From JBCFAY01 sp038562375 (lineage in GTDB: Bacteria > Bacillota > Clostridia > Christensenellales > CAG-138): 27,673 nucleotides of DNA. The stretch is taken from positions 1 through 27,673 of the forward strand of contig JBCFAY010000032.1 of NCBI GenBank assembly GCA_038562375.1, in the 5' to 3' direction. Of the stretch, positions 15,939-24,216 are shown one piece after another. Numbering within the stretch: position 1 is the stretch's first letter; every line of letters begins with the position of its first letter. The position numbers and the translations under genes were made by a program. The notes under the pieces were generated by a model. It saw nothing but the letters and a program-made list of their open reading frames with translations. It did no database searches and had not been told where the DNA came from.

Positions 15939-16952
15939 CTAAAGCGTTTTGTTCTCGAGCGGCGCGCGTTTTTTCAGGTCCTCCATCAGCGCGTCGAACT
16001 GGTCGAGATCGAGCGACTGCGCGCCGTCGCAGAGCGCCGCGGCGGGGTTGTTGTGCGTTTCGACCATGATCCCGTCCGCGCCGACCGCGAGCACCGCCTT
16101 CGCGAGCGGCGCGACGAGGCTCCTGATGCCCGCCGCGTGGCTCGGGTCGACGATCACGGGAAGGTGCGACTTCTGCTTTAAGAGCACCACGGCGGAAAGA
16201 TCGAGCGTGTTGCGCGTCATCGGCTCGAACGTGCGGATGCCGCGCTCGCAGAGGATCACGTTCTTGTTGCCCGCCGCGAGGATATACTCGGCGCTCATCA
16301 AAAGCTCCTCGATCGTGCTCGCGATGCCGCGCTTTAGGAGCACGGGCTTATTCATTTTGCCGACCGCCCTCAACAGGTCGTAATTCTGCATGTTGCGCGC
16401 GCCGATCTGCACGATGTCGACGTCCTCGAAGTACGGCGTCTGCGTCTGGTTCATGATCTCCGAGACGATGGGGAGCCCCGTCTCCTTTTTCGCCTGCAGC
16501 AGGAGCTTGATGCCGTCCGCCTGCAGGCCCTGGAACGAGTACGGCGAGGTGCGCGGCTTGAACGCGCCGCCGCGCAGGATCCTCGCGCCCGCGGCCTTGA
16601 CGCGGGAAGCGACCTCGAGGATCTGCTCTTCGCTCTCGACGGAGCAGGGGCCGGAGATCACGGTGAACGTGCCCTCGCCGATCCTGACATCGCCGACGCG
16701 CACGATCGTGCTGTCCGCGTGCACCGTGCGGTTGACCGCCTTGTACTGCTCGGTGATGCGCTTGCCGTAGGCGACGATGCCGCTTGTCTCCACCACGTGG
16801 TCGATGTCGACCGCGGCGGTGTTGCCGATCAGGCACACGGCCGTGTGCTCCGTGCCGACGCTCAAGATCGTGCCGAAGCCGCGCTCCTCCCATCCGGCGG
16901 CGAAGCTGCGGATTTTTTCCTCCGGGACGTTCGGTTTCATGATAAATACCAT
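15939..16952 (-). CDS. aroF: 3-deoxy-7-phosphoheptulonate (DAHP) synthase, type I-beta
   Basis: Catalyses the first step of the shikimate pathway from phosphoenolpyruvate and erythrose 4-phosphate. 337 residues: an N-terminal ferredoxin-like regulatory domain (about 1-70) as in the Thermotoga-type enzyme, then the barrel with TVISGPCSVES, LRGGAFKPRTSPYSFQG, QIGARNMQNY, LLKRGIAST, CERGIRTFE and VDPSHAAG. The regulatory domain suggests feedback by tyrosine or phenylalanine, but that needs testing. ATG 16952 starts directly after the trpF stop TAA with no gap. Its place inside a trp operon couples pathway entry to tryptophan demand. Confidence 0.95.
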   Translation of the reverse strand: MVFIMKPNVPEEKIRSFAAGWEERGFGTILSVGTEHTAVCLIGNTAAVDIDHVVETSGIVAYGKRITEQYKAVNRTVHADSTIVRVGDVRIGEGTFTVISGPCSVESEEQILEVASRVKAAGARILRGGAFKPRTSPYSFQGLQADGIKLLLQAKKETGLPIVSEIMNQTQTPYFEDVDIVQIGARNMQNYDLLRAVGKMNKPVLLKRGIASTIEELLMSAEYILAAGNKNVILCERGIRTFEPMTRNTLDLSAVVLLKQKSHLPVIVDPSHAAGIRSLVAPLAKAVLAVGADGIMVETHNNPAAALCDGAQSLDLDQFDALMEDLKKRAPLENKTL

Positions 16953-17555
16953 TTACGATGCGCCTCCCCGCGTTTTTATGACCAAATGCCGGATCTTGTT
17001 CTCGTCCTTGACCCCTTCGGTTTCAGCGCCGCTGCTCACGTCGATGCAGTAGGGGCAAAGCGCGAACGCCCTGTCGATATTGTCCGCGCCGATGCCCCCG
17101 GCGAGGAAATAGGGGCGGTCCAGCCCTTTTATCAGGGACCAGTCGAAGCGCGCCCCGGTTCCGCCCGCGCCGTTGTCGAGGAGCGGGTAGTCGGCGGGCG
17201 TAGACTTCGCCCGGAGGATATCCTCCCGTGAGTCGACCCGGATTGCTTTGATGACGGGCAATCCCGTATGCTTTTTTAATTCCGCTATGTAATCGCTGTC
17301 CTCCTGCCCGTGCAGCTGCGCGACGTCGATCACGCCGTCGTCGTAGAGCCTTAGGACCCGCTCGACCGGCGCGTCCACGAACACGCCGACGGATTGGATC
17401 GAGGGATCAAGGCGCTTGCGGAATTCCCGGGCGGCGTCCTCGCCGATTTCGCGGCGGCTTTTAGCGAACACGAACCCGGCGTAGTCGGGCTGCGCGGCGT
17501 TGACAAAATCGATGTCGCGGGGGAGGAACAAGCCGCAGATCTTGATCTTCGTCAT
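16953..17555 (-). CDS. trpF: Phosphoribosylanthranilate isomerase
   Basis: Performs the Amadori rearrangement of phosphoribosylanthranilate. 200 residues, TIM barrel; general-base Cys in KICGLFLPRDI, catalytic Asp in LLDNGAGGTGARFDW (the usual LDS/T-x-x-GGTG-x-x-FDW motif), then FLAGGIGADNI and the phosphate-binding DVSSGAETEGVKD. ATG 17555 overlaps the trpC stop by four bases (ATGA). Confidence 0.95.
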   Translation of the reverse strand: MTKIKICGLFLPRDIDFVNAAQPDYAGFVFAKSRREIGEDAAREFRKRLDPSIQSVGVFVDAPVERVLRLYDDGVIDVAQLHGQEDSDYIAELKKHTGLPVIKAIRVDSREDILRAKSTPADYPLLDNGAGGTGARFDWSLIKGLDRPYFLAGGIGADNIDRAFALCPYCIDVSSGAETEGVKDENKIRHLVIKTRGGAS

Positions 17556-18340
17556 AGCGTTTCCCCTTTCAGGGCGCGGAGCTGTTCGCGGATGTTTCCG
17601 CTTCGCATCAGGCTTTCGCCGATGAGCGCGGCGTCGGCGCCGATTTCTTCCAACCGCGCGATGTCCCCGCGCGCGTTTATCCCGCTCTCGGAGACGAAGC
17701 GAACGCCCTTTGGCACGAGCGGCCGCAGTTTTTCGCTCGTCGAGAGATCCACCTCGAACGTGCGAAGGTCGCGGTTGTTCACGCCCACGATGCGCGCACC
17801 CGCGCCCAAAGCGGTCTTTACTTCCTCCGCGGTGTGCGCTTCAACGAGCGCGCCAAGGCCCAGCCCCTGCGCGATCCGAAGGTACTCCCGCAGCGTTTTC
17901 TCATCGAGCAGCGCGGCGATCAGCAGCACGGCCGACGCGCCTATGAGCTTCGCCTCGTAAATCTGGTAGGAATCCACGGTAAAGTCCTTGCGAAGGAGCG
18001 GGAGGGTTCCCGCCCGTGAGATCTCGGTCAGATAGCGGTCGTCCCCGAGGAAGTAGTGAGGCTCGGTCAGCACCGAGATCGCGGCAGCGCCGCCCGCCTC
18101 ATAGTCCTTCGCGATGGAGAGATAGGGGAATTCCGGACAGATCATCCCCTTGGAGGGCGAGGCCTTTTTCACCTCGCAGATCAGGGATACCCCGGGCATT
18201 GAGAGCGCCCGCTCGAACGCGAGGCCTTCGGCCCGCGGCAGGGTTTCCGCCTTTGCGATGATTTCGGCCGGGCTTTTTAGGAGCTTCTGCGCCTCGACCC
18301 GCTCGCGGGTCTTTGCGGCGATCTCTTCGAGGATGCTCAT
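17552..18340 (-). CDS. trpC: Indole-3-glycerol phosphate synthase
   Basis: Closes the indole ring. 262 residues; catalytic Lys in CEVKKASPSKG, general acid Lys in PLLRKDFTVDSYQIYEA, then LVEAHTAEEV, IVGVNNRDLRTFEVD, VSESGI and IGESLMRS. Monofunctional, not fused to TrpF. ATG 18340 overlaps the trpD stop by four bases, with GAGGTGGAG upstream. The frame is open further upstream, but this is shadow of trpD. Confidence 0.96.
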   Translation of the reverse strand: MSILEEIAAKTRERVEAQKLLKSPAEIIAKAETLPRAEGLAFERALSMPGVSLICEVKKASPSKGMICPEFPYLSIAKDYEAGGAAAISVLTEPHYFLGDDRYLTEISRAGTLPLLRKDFTVDSYQIYEAKLIGASAVLLIAALLDEKTLREYLRIAQGLGLGALVEAHTAEEVKTALGAGARIVGVNNRDLRTFEVDLSTSEKLRPLVPKGVRFVSESGINARGDIARLEEIGADAALIGESLMRSGNIREQLRALKGETL

Positions 18341-19353
18341 AGCTCCACCTCGCACGAGAGCGCGATAAACCGGTCGAGCTGTGCAAGCGCCGCCCTGCTG
18401 TCGATGGTGTGTTCGGCGAGCCGTATCCCGTCCGCGATCGAAAGCTCCGGCCGCGCGATGTGCAGCGCCGCCCCGGCGTTCAATGCCACCGCGTCGCGCC
18501 TGGGGCCGCGCTCGCCCGAGAGGATCGCCCGCGTGATCCCGGCGTTTTCTTCGGGGCTGCCGCCGCAGAGCTCCGCTTTTTCGCACCGCTTGAAGCCGAA
18601 CTCTTCCGGTTCGATCTCATAGGCGCGGTACGCGCCGTCGAGCACCTCGCACACGCTGGTTTTGGCGCTCATGGAGATTTCGTCCAATCCGTCCTGCCCG
18701 TAGACGACCATCGCCCGCTTGACGCCGAGGTTAAAAAGCACGCGCGCCATCGGCTCCACGAGCTCGCCATCGTACACGCCCAAAAGCTCCATGTTCGCGC
18801 CCGCGGGGTTCGCGAGCGGCCCGAGCACGTTGAATATCGTGCGGATACCGAGCTCGCGTCTTACCGGCGCGACGTATTTCATCGCGATGTGGTAGTTCTG
18901 CGCGAACAGGAAGCACAGGCCGATCCTTTCCAGCAGCAGCTTGCTGCGCTCGGGCGACGCCGCGATGTTCACGCCGAGCGCCTCCAATACGTCCGCCGCG
19001 CCGCATTTGCTCGAGGCCGCGCGGTTGCCGTGCTTGGCGACCGGCACGCCCGCGGCGGAGACGACGATGGCGGCGGTGGTCGAGATATTGAACGAGTTCG
19101 ACCGGTCGCCTCCGGTGCCGACGATCTCGAGCGCGTCCACGTCGTGCAAAAGCCTGATGCAGTGCTTGCGCATCCCCTTGGCGGACGCGGTGATCTCCTC
19201 GATGCTCTCGCCCTTGACGGCCATGGCGGTCAGGTACGCCGCCATCTGGATTTGGCTGGCCTCGCCGCTCATGATCTCGTCCATGACGGCTTCGGCCGTT
19301 TCGTAGCTGAGATTTTCCCGGCTTGCTGCCAGCGCGATCGCCTCCCTGATCAT
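18337..19353 (-). CDS. trpD: Anthranilate phosphoribosyltransferase
   Basis: Adds phosphoribose from PRPP to anthranilate. 338 residues of standard length. PRPP site GTGGDRSNSFNIST, anthranilate site KHGNRAASSKCGAADVLEALG, and NVLGPLANPA. It is separate from the glutaminase TrpG, unlike the enterobacterial fusion. ATG 19353 overlaps the trpG stop by four bases; AGGAGGGGAAATCGC precedes it. Confidence 0.96.
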   Translation of the reverse strand: MIREAIALAASRENLSYETAEAVMDEIMSGEASQIQMAAYLTAMAVKGESIEEITASAKGMRKHCIRLLHDVDALEIVGTGGDRSNSFNISTTAAIVVSAAGVPVAKHGNRAASSKCGAADVLEALGVNIAASPERSKLLLERIGLCFLFAQNYHIAMKYVAPVRRELGIRTIFNVLGPLANPAGANMELLGVYDGELVEPMARVLFNLGVKRAMVVYGQDGLDEISMSAKTSVCEVLDGAYRAYEIEPEEFGFKRCEKAELCGGSPEENAGITRAILSGERGPRRDAVALNAGAALHIARPELSIADGIRLAEHTIDSRAALAQLDRFIALSCEVEL

Positions 19354-19925
19354 GCGATTTCCCCTCCTAAAAAGTTTTTCAAAATGGTTCCCCCCATGGG
19401 GGTGAGGATGGATTCGGGATGAAACTGCAATCCGAACACCGGATGCTCGCGGTGCCTTAGGGCCATGATCTCGCCGCCGCCGTCGCGGGCGGTGACGACG
19501 AGCTCCCCGGGAAGCGATTGTTCGATCGCGGCGAGCGAGTGGTAGCGCGCCCCCTCGATGCTTTTGGGAAGATTGTAAAACAGGGGACACAGCGTGTCGA
19601 TCTCGATCTTCGAGCGCTTGCCGTGCATGAGCTCCTTGGCGTAGGAGACCGTGCCGCCGTAGGCAACGCAGATGGCCTGGTGCCCGAGGCATACGCCGAG
19701 GATGGGGACCCTGCCCGCGAAATGCCGGACGGCCTGGATGCACACGCCCGCGTGCTCCGGCCTGCCCGGCCCGGGGGAGAGAATGATCCGCGCGGGGGAG
19801 AGCGCTTCGATTTCGCCTATCGTCAGCTCGTCGTTGCGGATCACGCGGATAGCGGGATCGAACGACCCCACGAGCTGGTAGAGGTTGTAGGAGAAGCTGT
19901 CGTAGTTGTCGATCAAAAGGATCAT
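19350..19925 (-). CDS. trpG: Anthranilate synthase glutamine amidotransferase subunit
   Basis: Class I glutaminase supplying ammonia to TrpE. 191 residues. Nucleophile Cys in GVCLGHQAI, oxyanion part SPGPGRPEHAG, and the His/Glu pair in FHPESILTP. In some Firmicutes such a subunit also serves PabB; no pab genes are near. ATG 19925 overlaps the trpE stop by four bases. Confidence 0.95.
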   Translation of the reverse strand: MILLIDNYDSFSYNLYQLVGSFDPAIRVIRNDELTIGEIEALSPARIILSPGPGRPEHAGVCIQAVRHFAGRVPILGVCLGHQAICVAYGGTVSYAKELMHGKRSKIEIDTLCPLFYNLPKSIEGARYHSLAAIEQSLPGELVVTARDGGGEIMALRHREHPVFGLQFHPESILTPMGGTILKNFLGGEIA

Positions 19926-21391
19926 GCGCCGCGTCCCTCCTGTGATTTTGTCAGCGCGTCGACGACGGCGCGGGCCTTATGGAGGCATTCCTCGAATTCG
20001 CACTCGGGCACGCTGTCCGCCACGATGCCCGCGCCGGAGCGGACGAACACCTTGTTGTTTTTCATATACGCGATGCGTATGGCGATGCAGGTGTCGAGGT
20101 TGCCTGAAAAATCAAGGTAGCCGATCGCGCCGCCGTAGATGCCGCGCTTGTTGTTCTCGAGCTTGTCGATGATCTCCATCGCCCGCAGCTTGGGCGCGCC
20201 CGAGAGCGTGCCTGCGGGGAGCACGGCGTCCAGCGCGTCGAGCGCGCTTTTATCGCGGCGAATCTGTGCGCGCACCGTGGAGCCGATGTGCATCACATGG
20301 GAGAATCGCTGGACGCCGAGGTAATTTTCCACCGCCACCGAACCGAATTCCGCGATTTTGCCGAGGTCGTTCCGCCCGAGGTCGACGAGCATATTATGCT
20401 CCGCGAGCTCCTTTTCATCGCTCAAAAGCTCCGCTTCAAGGCGTTGGTCCTCTTCGGGCGTATTTCCGCGCGGCCTTGTTCCCGCGAGCGGGAACGTCGT
20501 GAGAACGCCGTCCTCGAGCCTGACGAGCGTCTCGGGCGACGCGCCGACGATCTCGAGATCGCTGCTTGAGAGGTAGAACATATACGGCGAAGGATTGCTT
20601 CGGCGCAGGATGCGGTAGGCGTTAAAGAGGCTCCCCTCCGCATCCGCGTCGAGCCGGTTGGAGAGCACCACCTGGAAGATATCGCCCTCGAAGATGTGGC
20701 GCTTCGCCTTTTTTACCATTTCGCAGTATTCGTCCTTCCCAAAGAGCGCGCGAAAGTCCGACGCGAGCTTGAGCGGCGCGGGCGCAAAAACTTCGCCCTC
20801 CCGGATCAGGCGCTCCATCGAATCGAGCTCCAAAACCGCCTTTGAATAGTTTTCCTCCGGCGCGTCGGTCCTGGCGTTGACGATGAGGACGATTTCGTTC
20901 TTCAGGTGGTCGAACGCGACGATCTTGTCGAAGAGCATAAGGTCGACGTCCTTGAAGCCCTCCTCGTCCTTGGCGCCGAGCTTGAGGGAAGGCTCGGCGT
21001 ATTTCAGGTAATCGTAGGAGAAGTAGCCCATCAGCCCGCCGGTGAACGGGGGGAGGCCGGGCAGGCGGGGGCTTTTGTTCTCCTCGAGGATGTTTCGCAG
21101 GAATTCGCCAGGGCGATCGGTGTGGATGCTCAGCGTCGCCGCGCCCTTCATCGTCAGCTCGCCGCCCGAGCAGGTGATCTCGAGCTTGGGGTCGTACCCG
21201 AGGAACGTGTAGCGGCCCCGCCCGCCCGCATGCTCGACGCTTTCGAGTATAAAGCAGTGCCTCGAGACTGCCTTTATGCGCAAAAACGCCTCGAGCGGCG
21301 TGCAGGCATCCGCGCTCAGTGCCCGGCTGATCGGGATCATCCGGTAATCCTCGGCCAATGCTTTCGCCTGTTCAAGAGTGGTTTGGTTCAT
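19922..21391 (-). CDS. trpE: Anthranilate synthase component I
   Basis: Converts chorismate plus ammonia to anthranilate. 489 residues. The N-terminal part has CFILESVEHAGGRGRYTFLG, corresponding to the LLES tryptophan feedback site (here ILES). The chorismate-binding part shows SNRLDADAEGSLFNAYRILRR, SPETLVRLEDG, PLAGTRPRG, LVDLGRNDLGK, GTLSGAPKLRAMEII and RSGAGIVADS. ATG 21391 has GGAGG seven bases upstream. It is the first gene of an eight-gene operon behind a T-box leader, so both transcript and enzyme are tryptophan-controlled. Confidence 0.97.
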   Translation of the reverse strand: MNQTTLEQAKALAEDYRMIPISRALSADACTPLEAFLRIKAVSRHCFILESVEHAGGRGRYTFLGYDPKLEITCSGGELTMKGAATLSIHTDRPGEFLRNILEENKSPRLPGLPPFTGGLMGYFSYDYLKYAEPSLKLGAKDEEGFKDVDLMLFDKIVAFDHLKNEIVLIVNARTDAPEENYSKAVLELDSMERLIREGEVFAPAPLKLASDFRALFGKDEYCEMVKKAKRHIFEGDIFQVVLSNRLDADAEGSLFNAYRILRRSNPSPYMFYLSSSDLEIVGASPETLVRLEDGVLTTFPLAGTRPRGNTPEEDQRLEAELLSDEKELAEHNMLVDLGRNDLGKIAEFGSVAVENYLGVQRFSHVMHIGSTVRAQIRRDKSALDALDAVLPAGTLSGAPKLRAMEIIDKLENNKRGIYGGAIGYLDFSGNLDTCIAIRIAYMKNNKVFVRSGAGIVADSVPECEFEECLHKARAVVDALTKSQEGRGA

Positions 21392-21415
21392 TGAAAATCC
21401 TCCTTAACAAAAATA

Positions 21416-21461
21416 AAACAAAAAAATCCGTCCATGACTAAACCAATAGTCAAGGACGGAT
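21416..21461 (-). terminator. T-box terminator before trpE
   Basis: On the minus strand ATCCGTCC and TGACTA pair with TAGTCA and GGACGGAT (one A-A mismatch, 6-nt loop), followed by a run of about seven T and TGTTTTATTTTTG. The 5' arm overlaps the region that pairs with the T-box in the antiterminator. Confidence 0.92.
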
Positions 21462-21700
21462 CGATCGACAAATCCGCGGTGCCACCTTGCTTTGAGGGAA
21501 TGCCCCTCACGCTCAACGGAATACCAACATATTCCCGGCAACTCACGTATGCCCACACGTCGCAGAATACTCGGCTTTCGCCTTTGACTGCGCCCTCGGC
21601 GATCCATTTAACAACCTGCGTTCTACCGGCTTCTCAGCGCCCCGGCTCTCTGTGAGTGCACGACTGTTTTTATCTTCGCTTCAACGGTTTATTGGCTGTA
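21416..21700 (-). promoter_or_regulatory. Tryptophan T-box leader of the trp operon
   Basis: The minus strand carries the T-box sequence AAGGTGGCACCGCGG (complement of 21474-21488), the stem I marks AGAGAGCCGGGG and GCTGAGAAGCCGG, and a UGG triplet followed by A in TTAAATGGATCGCC (complement 21604-21606) that I take as the tryptophan specifier. Uncharged tRNA-Trp should stabilise the antiterminator and allow transcription of trpE and the genes behind it. The T-box itself is certain; the exact specifier is a visual call supported by the genes downstream. Confidence 0.92.
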
Positions 21701-21713
21701 TGAAATTAAACAT

Positions 21714-21742
21714 AATCTAGCACGGAATTCCGGTGCTGTCAA
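21714..21742 (-). promoter_or_regulatory. Promoter of the trp operon
   Basis: Minus strand -35 TTGACA (21737-21742), 17-bp spacer, -10 TAGATT (21714-21719). The spacer contains the palindrome CGGAATTCCG flanked by GCA(C) and TGC, a possible repressor site. Confidence 0.75.
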
Positions 21743-21766
21743 GGTTCACAATAATGAAATTCGCGG

Positions 21767-22411
21767 TTATTTTCCGGCTTCGAAGCGCTTTAGCACCACG
21801 TCCGGCGCGTTCGCGCCGTCGGGCCAGGGCGAAAAGCCGCGGGCGCGCCGCCGCTCGAAGAGCGGGCGGTCGATCGCGACGGCGAACCCCTCGCCGTTCT
21901 TCGCGTGGAAGCGGAACGGCTCGTCGTCCTCGCCCATGAGCTGCGCCATGATCGTGATGATCACGCCGCCGTGCGCGAAGACGGCGGCGCTTTCGCGGCC
22001 GCTCTCGAAGCTGTTTAGGACGGCTTGGGCAAACGAGTCGATGCAGCGCTTGTGAAAGAGCGTCCAGTCCTCCCCGCCGGGGAAGGGCGCGCGCCCGTGC
22101 GAATCGATCCACTCCTGTATGCCCGGCGCATCCTTGAGCTGGTCGAACGTGCGCCCTTCGAACGCGCCGAAATCGAATTCCTTCAGGCCCTCGATCAGCA
22201 CGGGCTCGCGCTCGGGGTAAAACAGGCCCGCCGTCTCCCGGCAGCGCAGCATGGGGCTTGAATAGACCGCGTCCACAAGCGGGCGCTTTTCAATATAGGG
22301 CAGCAGCTCCGCCTTCCCGATTTCCGAGAGCGGTTCGTCCGTGCGGCCGATGTACGCGCCGCGCCGGTTGCCTTCGGTTCTCCCGTGGCGGATCAGATAC
22401 ACTGTGAGCAT
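21767..22411 (-). CDS. cobC: Histidine phosphatase, probable alpha-ribazole phosphatase CobC
   Basis: A 214-residue phosphoglycerate-mutase-fold phosphatase. The phospho-His is in LIRHGRTEGNRRG (residues 6-18); further sites are SSPMLRCRETA, FDFGAFEGRTFDQL (the F-G-x-W/F-E-G motif typical of CobC) and FAHGGVI with the second His. In the cob operon it should remove the 5' phosphate of alpha-ribazole phosphate or of cobalamin phosphate. ATG 22411 has GGAGG seven bases upstream and lies inside the end of the preceding short cobU. The general family is certain; the substrate is inferred from neighbours. Confidence 0.82.
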   Translation of the reverse strand: MLTVYLIRHGRTEGNRRGAYIGRTDEPLSEIGKAELLPYIEKRPLVDAVYSSPMLRCRETAGLFYPEREPVLIEGLKEFDFGAFEGRTFDQLKDAPGIQEWIDSHGRAPFPGGEDWTLFHKRCIDSFAQAVLNSFESGRESAAVFAHGGVIITIMAQLMGEDDEPFRFHAKNGEGFAVAIDRPLFERRRARGFSPWPDGANAPDVVLKRFEAGK

Positions 22412-22800
22412 TGCTTTTCCTCCTTGATGCAAACGGCGATGCCGAGGGCCACGCGGTACACGCGGCGTGCGCGCCCCGCGAGGGCGCAGGCGATCCTGCC
22501 CGTCAGCTCGCGCGCTTCCCTTTGCCATGGGTCGGCGGGGACGATGCCGCACCCGACCTCGTCGCAGATCACGACGATCCCCGGGTTGCGCTCTGCGCCC
22601 GCCAGCGCCGCGGCCATCGGGTCGATCCCCTCGCGGAGCATCCGCTCGATGAGAAGGTGGAGCCTGTTGAGCGCGCGCGCTTCAAACGCCTCGTCGATCG
22701 GGCAGCTTGCGCCGTCGGCGATATCCGAAAGCGAAAGGCCGAACGCGTCCATCGCGAACGCGCGCTTGCCCTGGCTGTTTCCGCCGGTGATGAAAATCAT
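22393..22800 (-). CDS. Short CobU-like protein with atypical P-loop
   Basis: A 135-residue relative of the adenosylcobinamide kinase/guanylyltransferase, shorter than the usual 175-185. It starts MIFITGGNSQGKRAFA, where the Walker A Ser/Thr after GK is replaced by Arg. The middle section that normally holds the guanylylated His is missing. The later motif CDEVGCGIVPADPWQREAREL and GIAVCIKE match canonical CobU (NEVG-x-GIVP and GIP-x-x-K) well. It may be a partner, a specialised guanylyltransferase or a remnant. ATG 22800 follows GGGAG; the gene overlaps cobC by 19 bases. A full CobU is encoded two genes upstream. Confidence 0.7.
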   Translation of the reverse strand: MIFITGGNSQGKRAFAMDAFGLSLSDIADGASCPIDEAFEARALNRLHLLIERMLREGIDPMAAALAGAERNPGIVVICDEVGCGIVPADPWQREARELTGRIACALAGRARRVYRVALGIAVCIKEEKQCSQCI

Positions 22801-22816
22801 AACAGTCGACTCCCTT

Positions 22817-23590
22817 TTACCTTAACGCTCCGGCGGATACGGCGACCGCAAGAAGCCACAGCGTTTCGCATATGCAGATATAGAATCCCGCGAGATCCCC
22901 GGTGAGCCCGCCGAAGCGTTTTTCGGACATGCGCCGGAGATAGAAAAGCAGCGCGGCGGCCAGAAGCGGCGCGAGCGCGCCGGGGATGCCGTATACAAGC
23001 GTTGCCCCGGCAAAGAGCAGCGCCGCGAGCGCCCAAAGAACGCCTGCGAGCCGCTTTTTCGGCGCGGGGGCGGAAAAGCGCGCGGCGAGCCCCGTCTCGC
23101 TCGCCTTGGGGAAGACGAGCACGGCGATGGCCGCGAAAGCGCGCGAGAACACGAACCCCAAAAGGGCGAGGGGCAGCGCCGCCGCGTGCGAAGAAAGTTC
23201 GGCCCACGCGCCCGCCTGCAAAAGGAGCAGCGCCGGGGAGCCGACGGCCGCGAACGCGCCCGCGCGCGGGTCCTTTAAGATCGCGCGCGCCCGCTCCGGC
23301 TCCGCGTGGGCAGAAAGCGCGTCCAGCGTGTCGCAAAAGCCGTCCATATGGATGCCGCCGGTAATGAGCAAAGGGGCGACCGTGAGGAGCGCGGCGTACA
23401 GCAGCGGCCCGGCCGCGATCAGGCGTAAAAGCGCGTCGAGCCCGTAGAGCGCGAGCGCGGCCACAGCCCCGACGAGCGGCAAGAACGCCACGGCGTAGCG
23501 CAGGTTGTTCTCGTTCCATTCCGCCTTGGGCATCGGCAGCGCGCTGTACATGGAGAACGCGACCGCCACGGCGCGAAGGACATCCTTCAT
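22817..23590 (-). CDS. cobS: Adenosylcobinamide-GDP ribazoletransferase (cobalamin synthase)
   Basis: Membrane enzyme that joins adenosylcobinamide-GDP to alpha-ribazole (phosphate), the last assembly step. 257 residues with about six hydrophobic segments. FSMYSALPMPKAEWNENNLRYAVAFLPLVG at the N-terminus and GGIHMDGFCDTLDALSAH with the acidic metal-binding residues are diagnostic, followed by KDPRAGAFAAVG and FGGLTGDLAGF. ATG 23590 overlaps the upstream cobU stop by four bases. It stands between the two cobU genes. Confidence 0.94.
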   Translation of the reverse strand: MKDVLRAVAVAFSMYSALPMPKAEWNENNLRYAVAFLPLVGAVAALALYGLDALLRLIAAGPLLYAALLTVAPLLITGGIHMDGFCDTLDALSAHAEPERARAILKDPRAGAFAAVGSPALLLLQAGAWAELSSHAAALPLALLGFVFSRAFAAIAVLVFPKASETGLAARFSAPAPKKRLAGVLWALAALLFAGATLVYGIPGALAPLLAAALLFYLRRMSEKRFGGLTGDLAGFYICICETLWLLAVAVSAGALR

Positions 23591-24126
23591 AGCTCCACGA
23601 GCCCCTTCCCCTTTAAAAATACGGCGATGCCGCAGACGGATTCGATCACGACGTCGGCGCTTTTCGCGATCGCGCGGTTGATTTTGCCGAGCGCCGAGAT
23701 GTATTCCATCACGCTTTCCCCGTACGGGCAGCCGTCGCCGAACACCTCGTTGGTGACGACGACGACGTTTTTTACCTTCCGGCAGAGGCCCGCGATCTCC
23801 TCCGGGATGCGATTTACGGCCTCCCCGGCGGGAACCCCTTGCTCGAACATCACGTTCGCGAGCAGGTTGGACGCGCACTCTACGAGCGCCGTGTCGAACC
23901 CTTCGAGCGCCTGTGCTCCCGGCATGGCAAACGGCGATTCGATCGTGGTAAAGCCCTTGCCCGATCTTGCCCGGCGGTGCTTTTCCACGCGGGCGGCGTC
24001 CTCTTTGTCCCGTGCGCGCATGGTCGCGATATAGGCGAGCTTTCCGCCCGCGCAGAGCGATACCGCGGCGTGTTCGGCAAACTCGGATTTCCCGCTCGCG
24101 GCGCCGCCGGTGATCAATACAAGCAT
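23587..24126 (-). CDS. cobU: Adenosylcobinamide kinase / guanylyltransferase CobU
   Basis: Phosphorylates adenosylcobinamide and then transfers GMP to it. 179 residues, normal size. P-loop ITGGAASGKSEFAE (residues 5-18), LAYIATMRARD, and His50 in ARVEKHRRAR, the position of the guanylylated His in known CobU. The C-terminal half is unusual: TNEVFGDGCPYGES stands where most have NEVGMGIVP-like residues. ATG 24126 has GGAGG five bases upstream. First gene of cobU-cobS-cobU'-cobC, with no riboswitch in its short leader. Confidence 0.88.
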   Translation of the reverse strand: MLVLITGGAASGKSEFAEHAAVSLCAGGKLAYIATMRARDKEDAARVEKHRRARSGKGFTTIESPFAMPGAQALEGFDTALVECASNLLANVMFEQGVPAGEAVNRIPEEIAGLCRKVKNVVVVTNEVFGDGCPYGESVMEYISALGKINRAIAKSADVVIESVCGIAVFLKGKGLVEL

Positions 24127-24160
24127 ACTTTCCTCCGAAGGGATGCGCCCAACGCGCGTC

Positions 24161-24211
24161 TTGACAGGGTCCGCTCTTCCCATTATAGTATAAATAGCGT
24201 TCACAATCCAA
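24161..24211. promoter_or_regulatory. Divergent promoters sharing one -10 region
   Basis: Plus strand: -35 TTGACA (24161-24166), 17 bp, -10 TATAGT (24184-24189), reading into the cobalamin riboswitch and cblT. Minus strand: -35 TTGGAT (24206-24211), 18 bp, -10 TATAAT (24182-24187), reading into cobU. The two -10 hexamers overlap by four bases. The plus-strand promoter is the better match. Confidence 0.7.
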
Positions 24212-24216
24212 TAGCA

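Noticed and set aside
17252..17277. ACGGG/CCCGT stem followed by TTTTTT on the plus strand inside trpF
   Set aside because: Only five base pairs, with ATGC between stem and T run; nothing is transcribed toward it on that strand as far as I can see.
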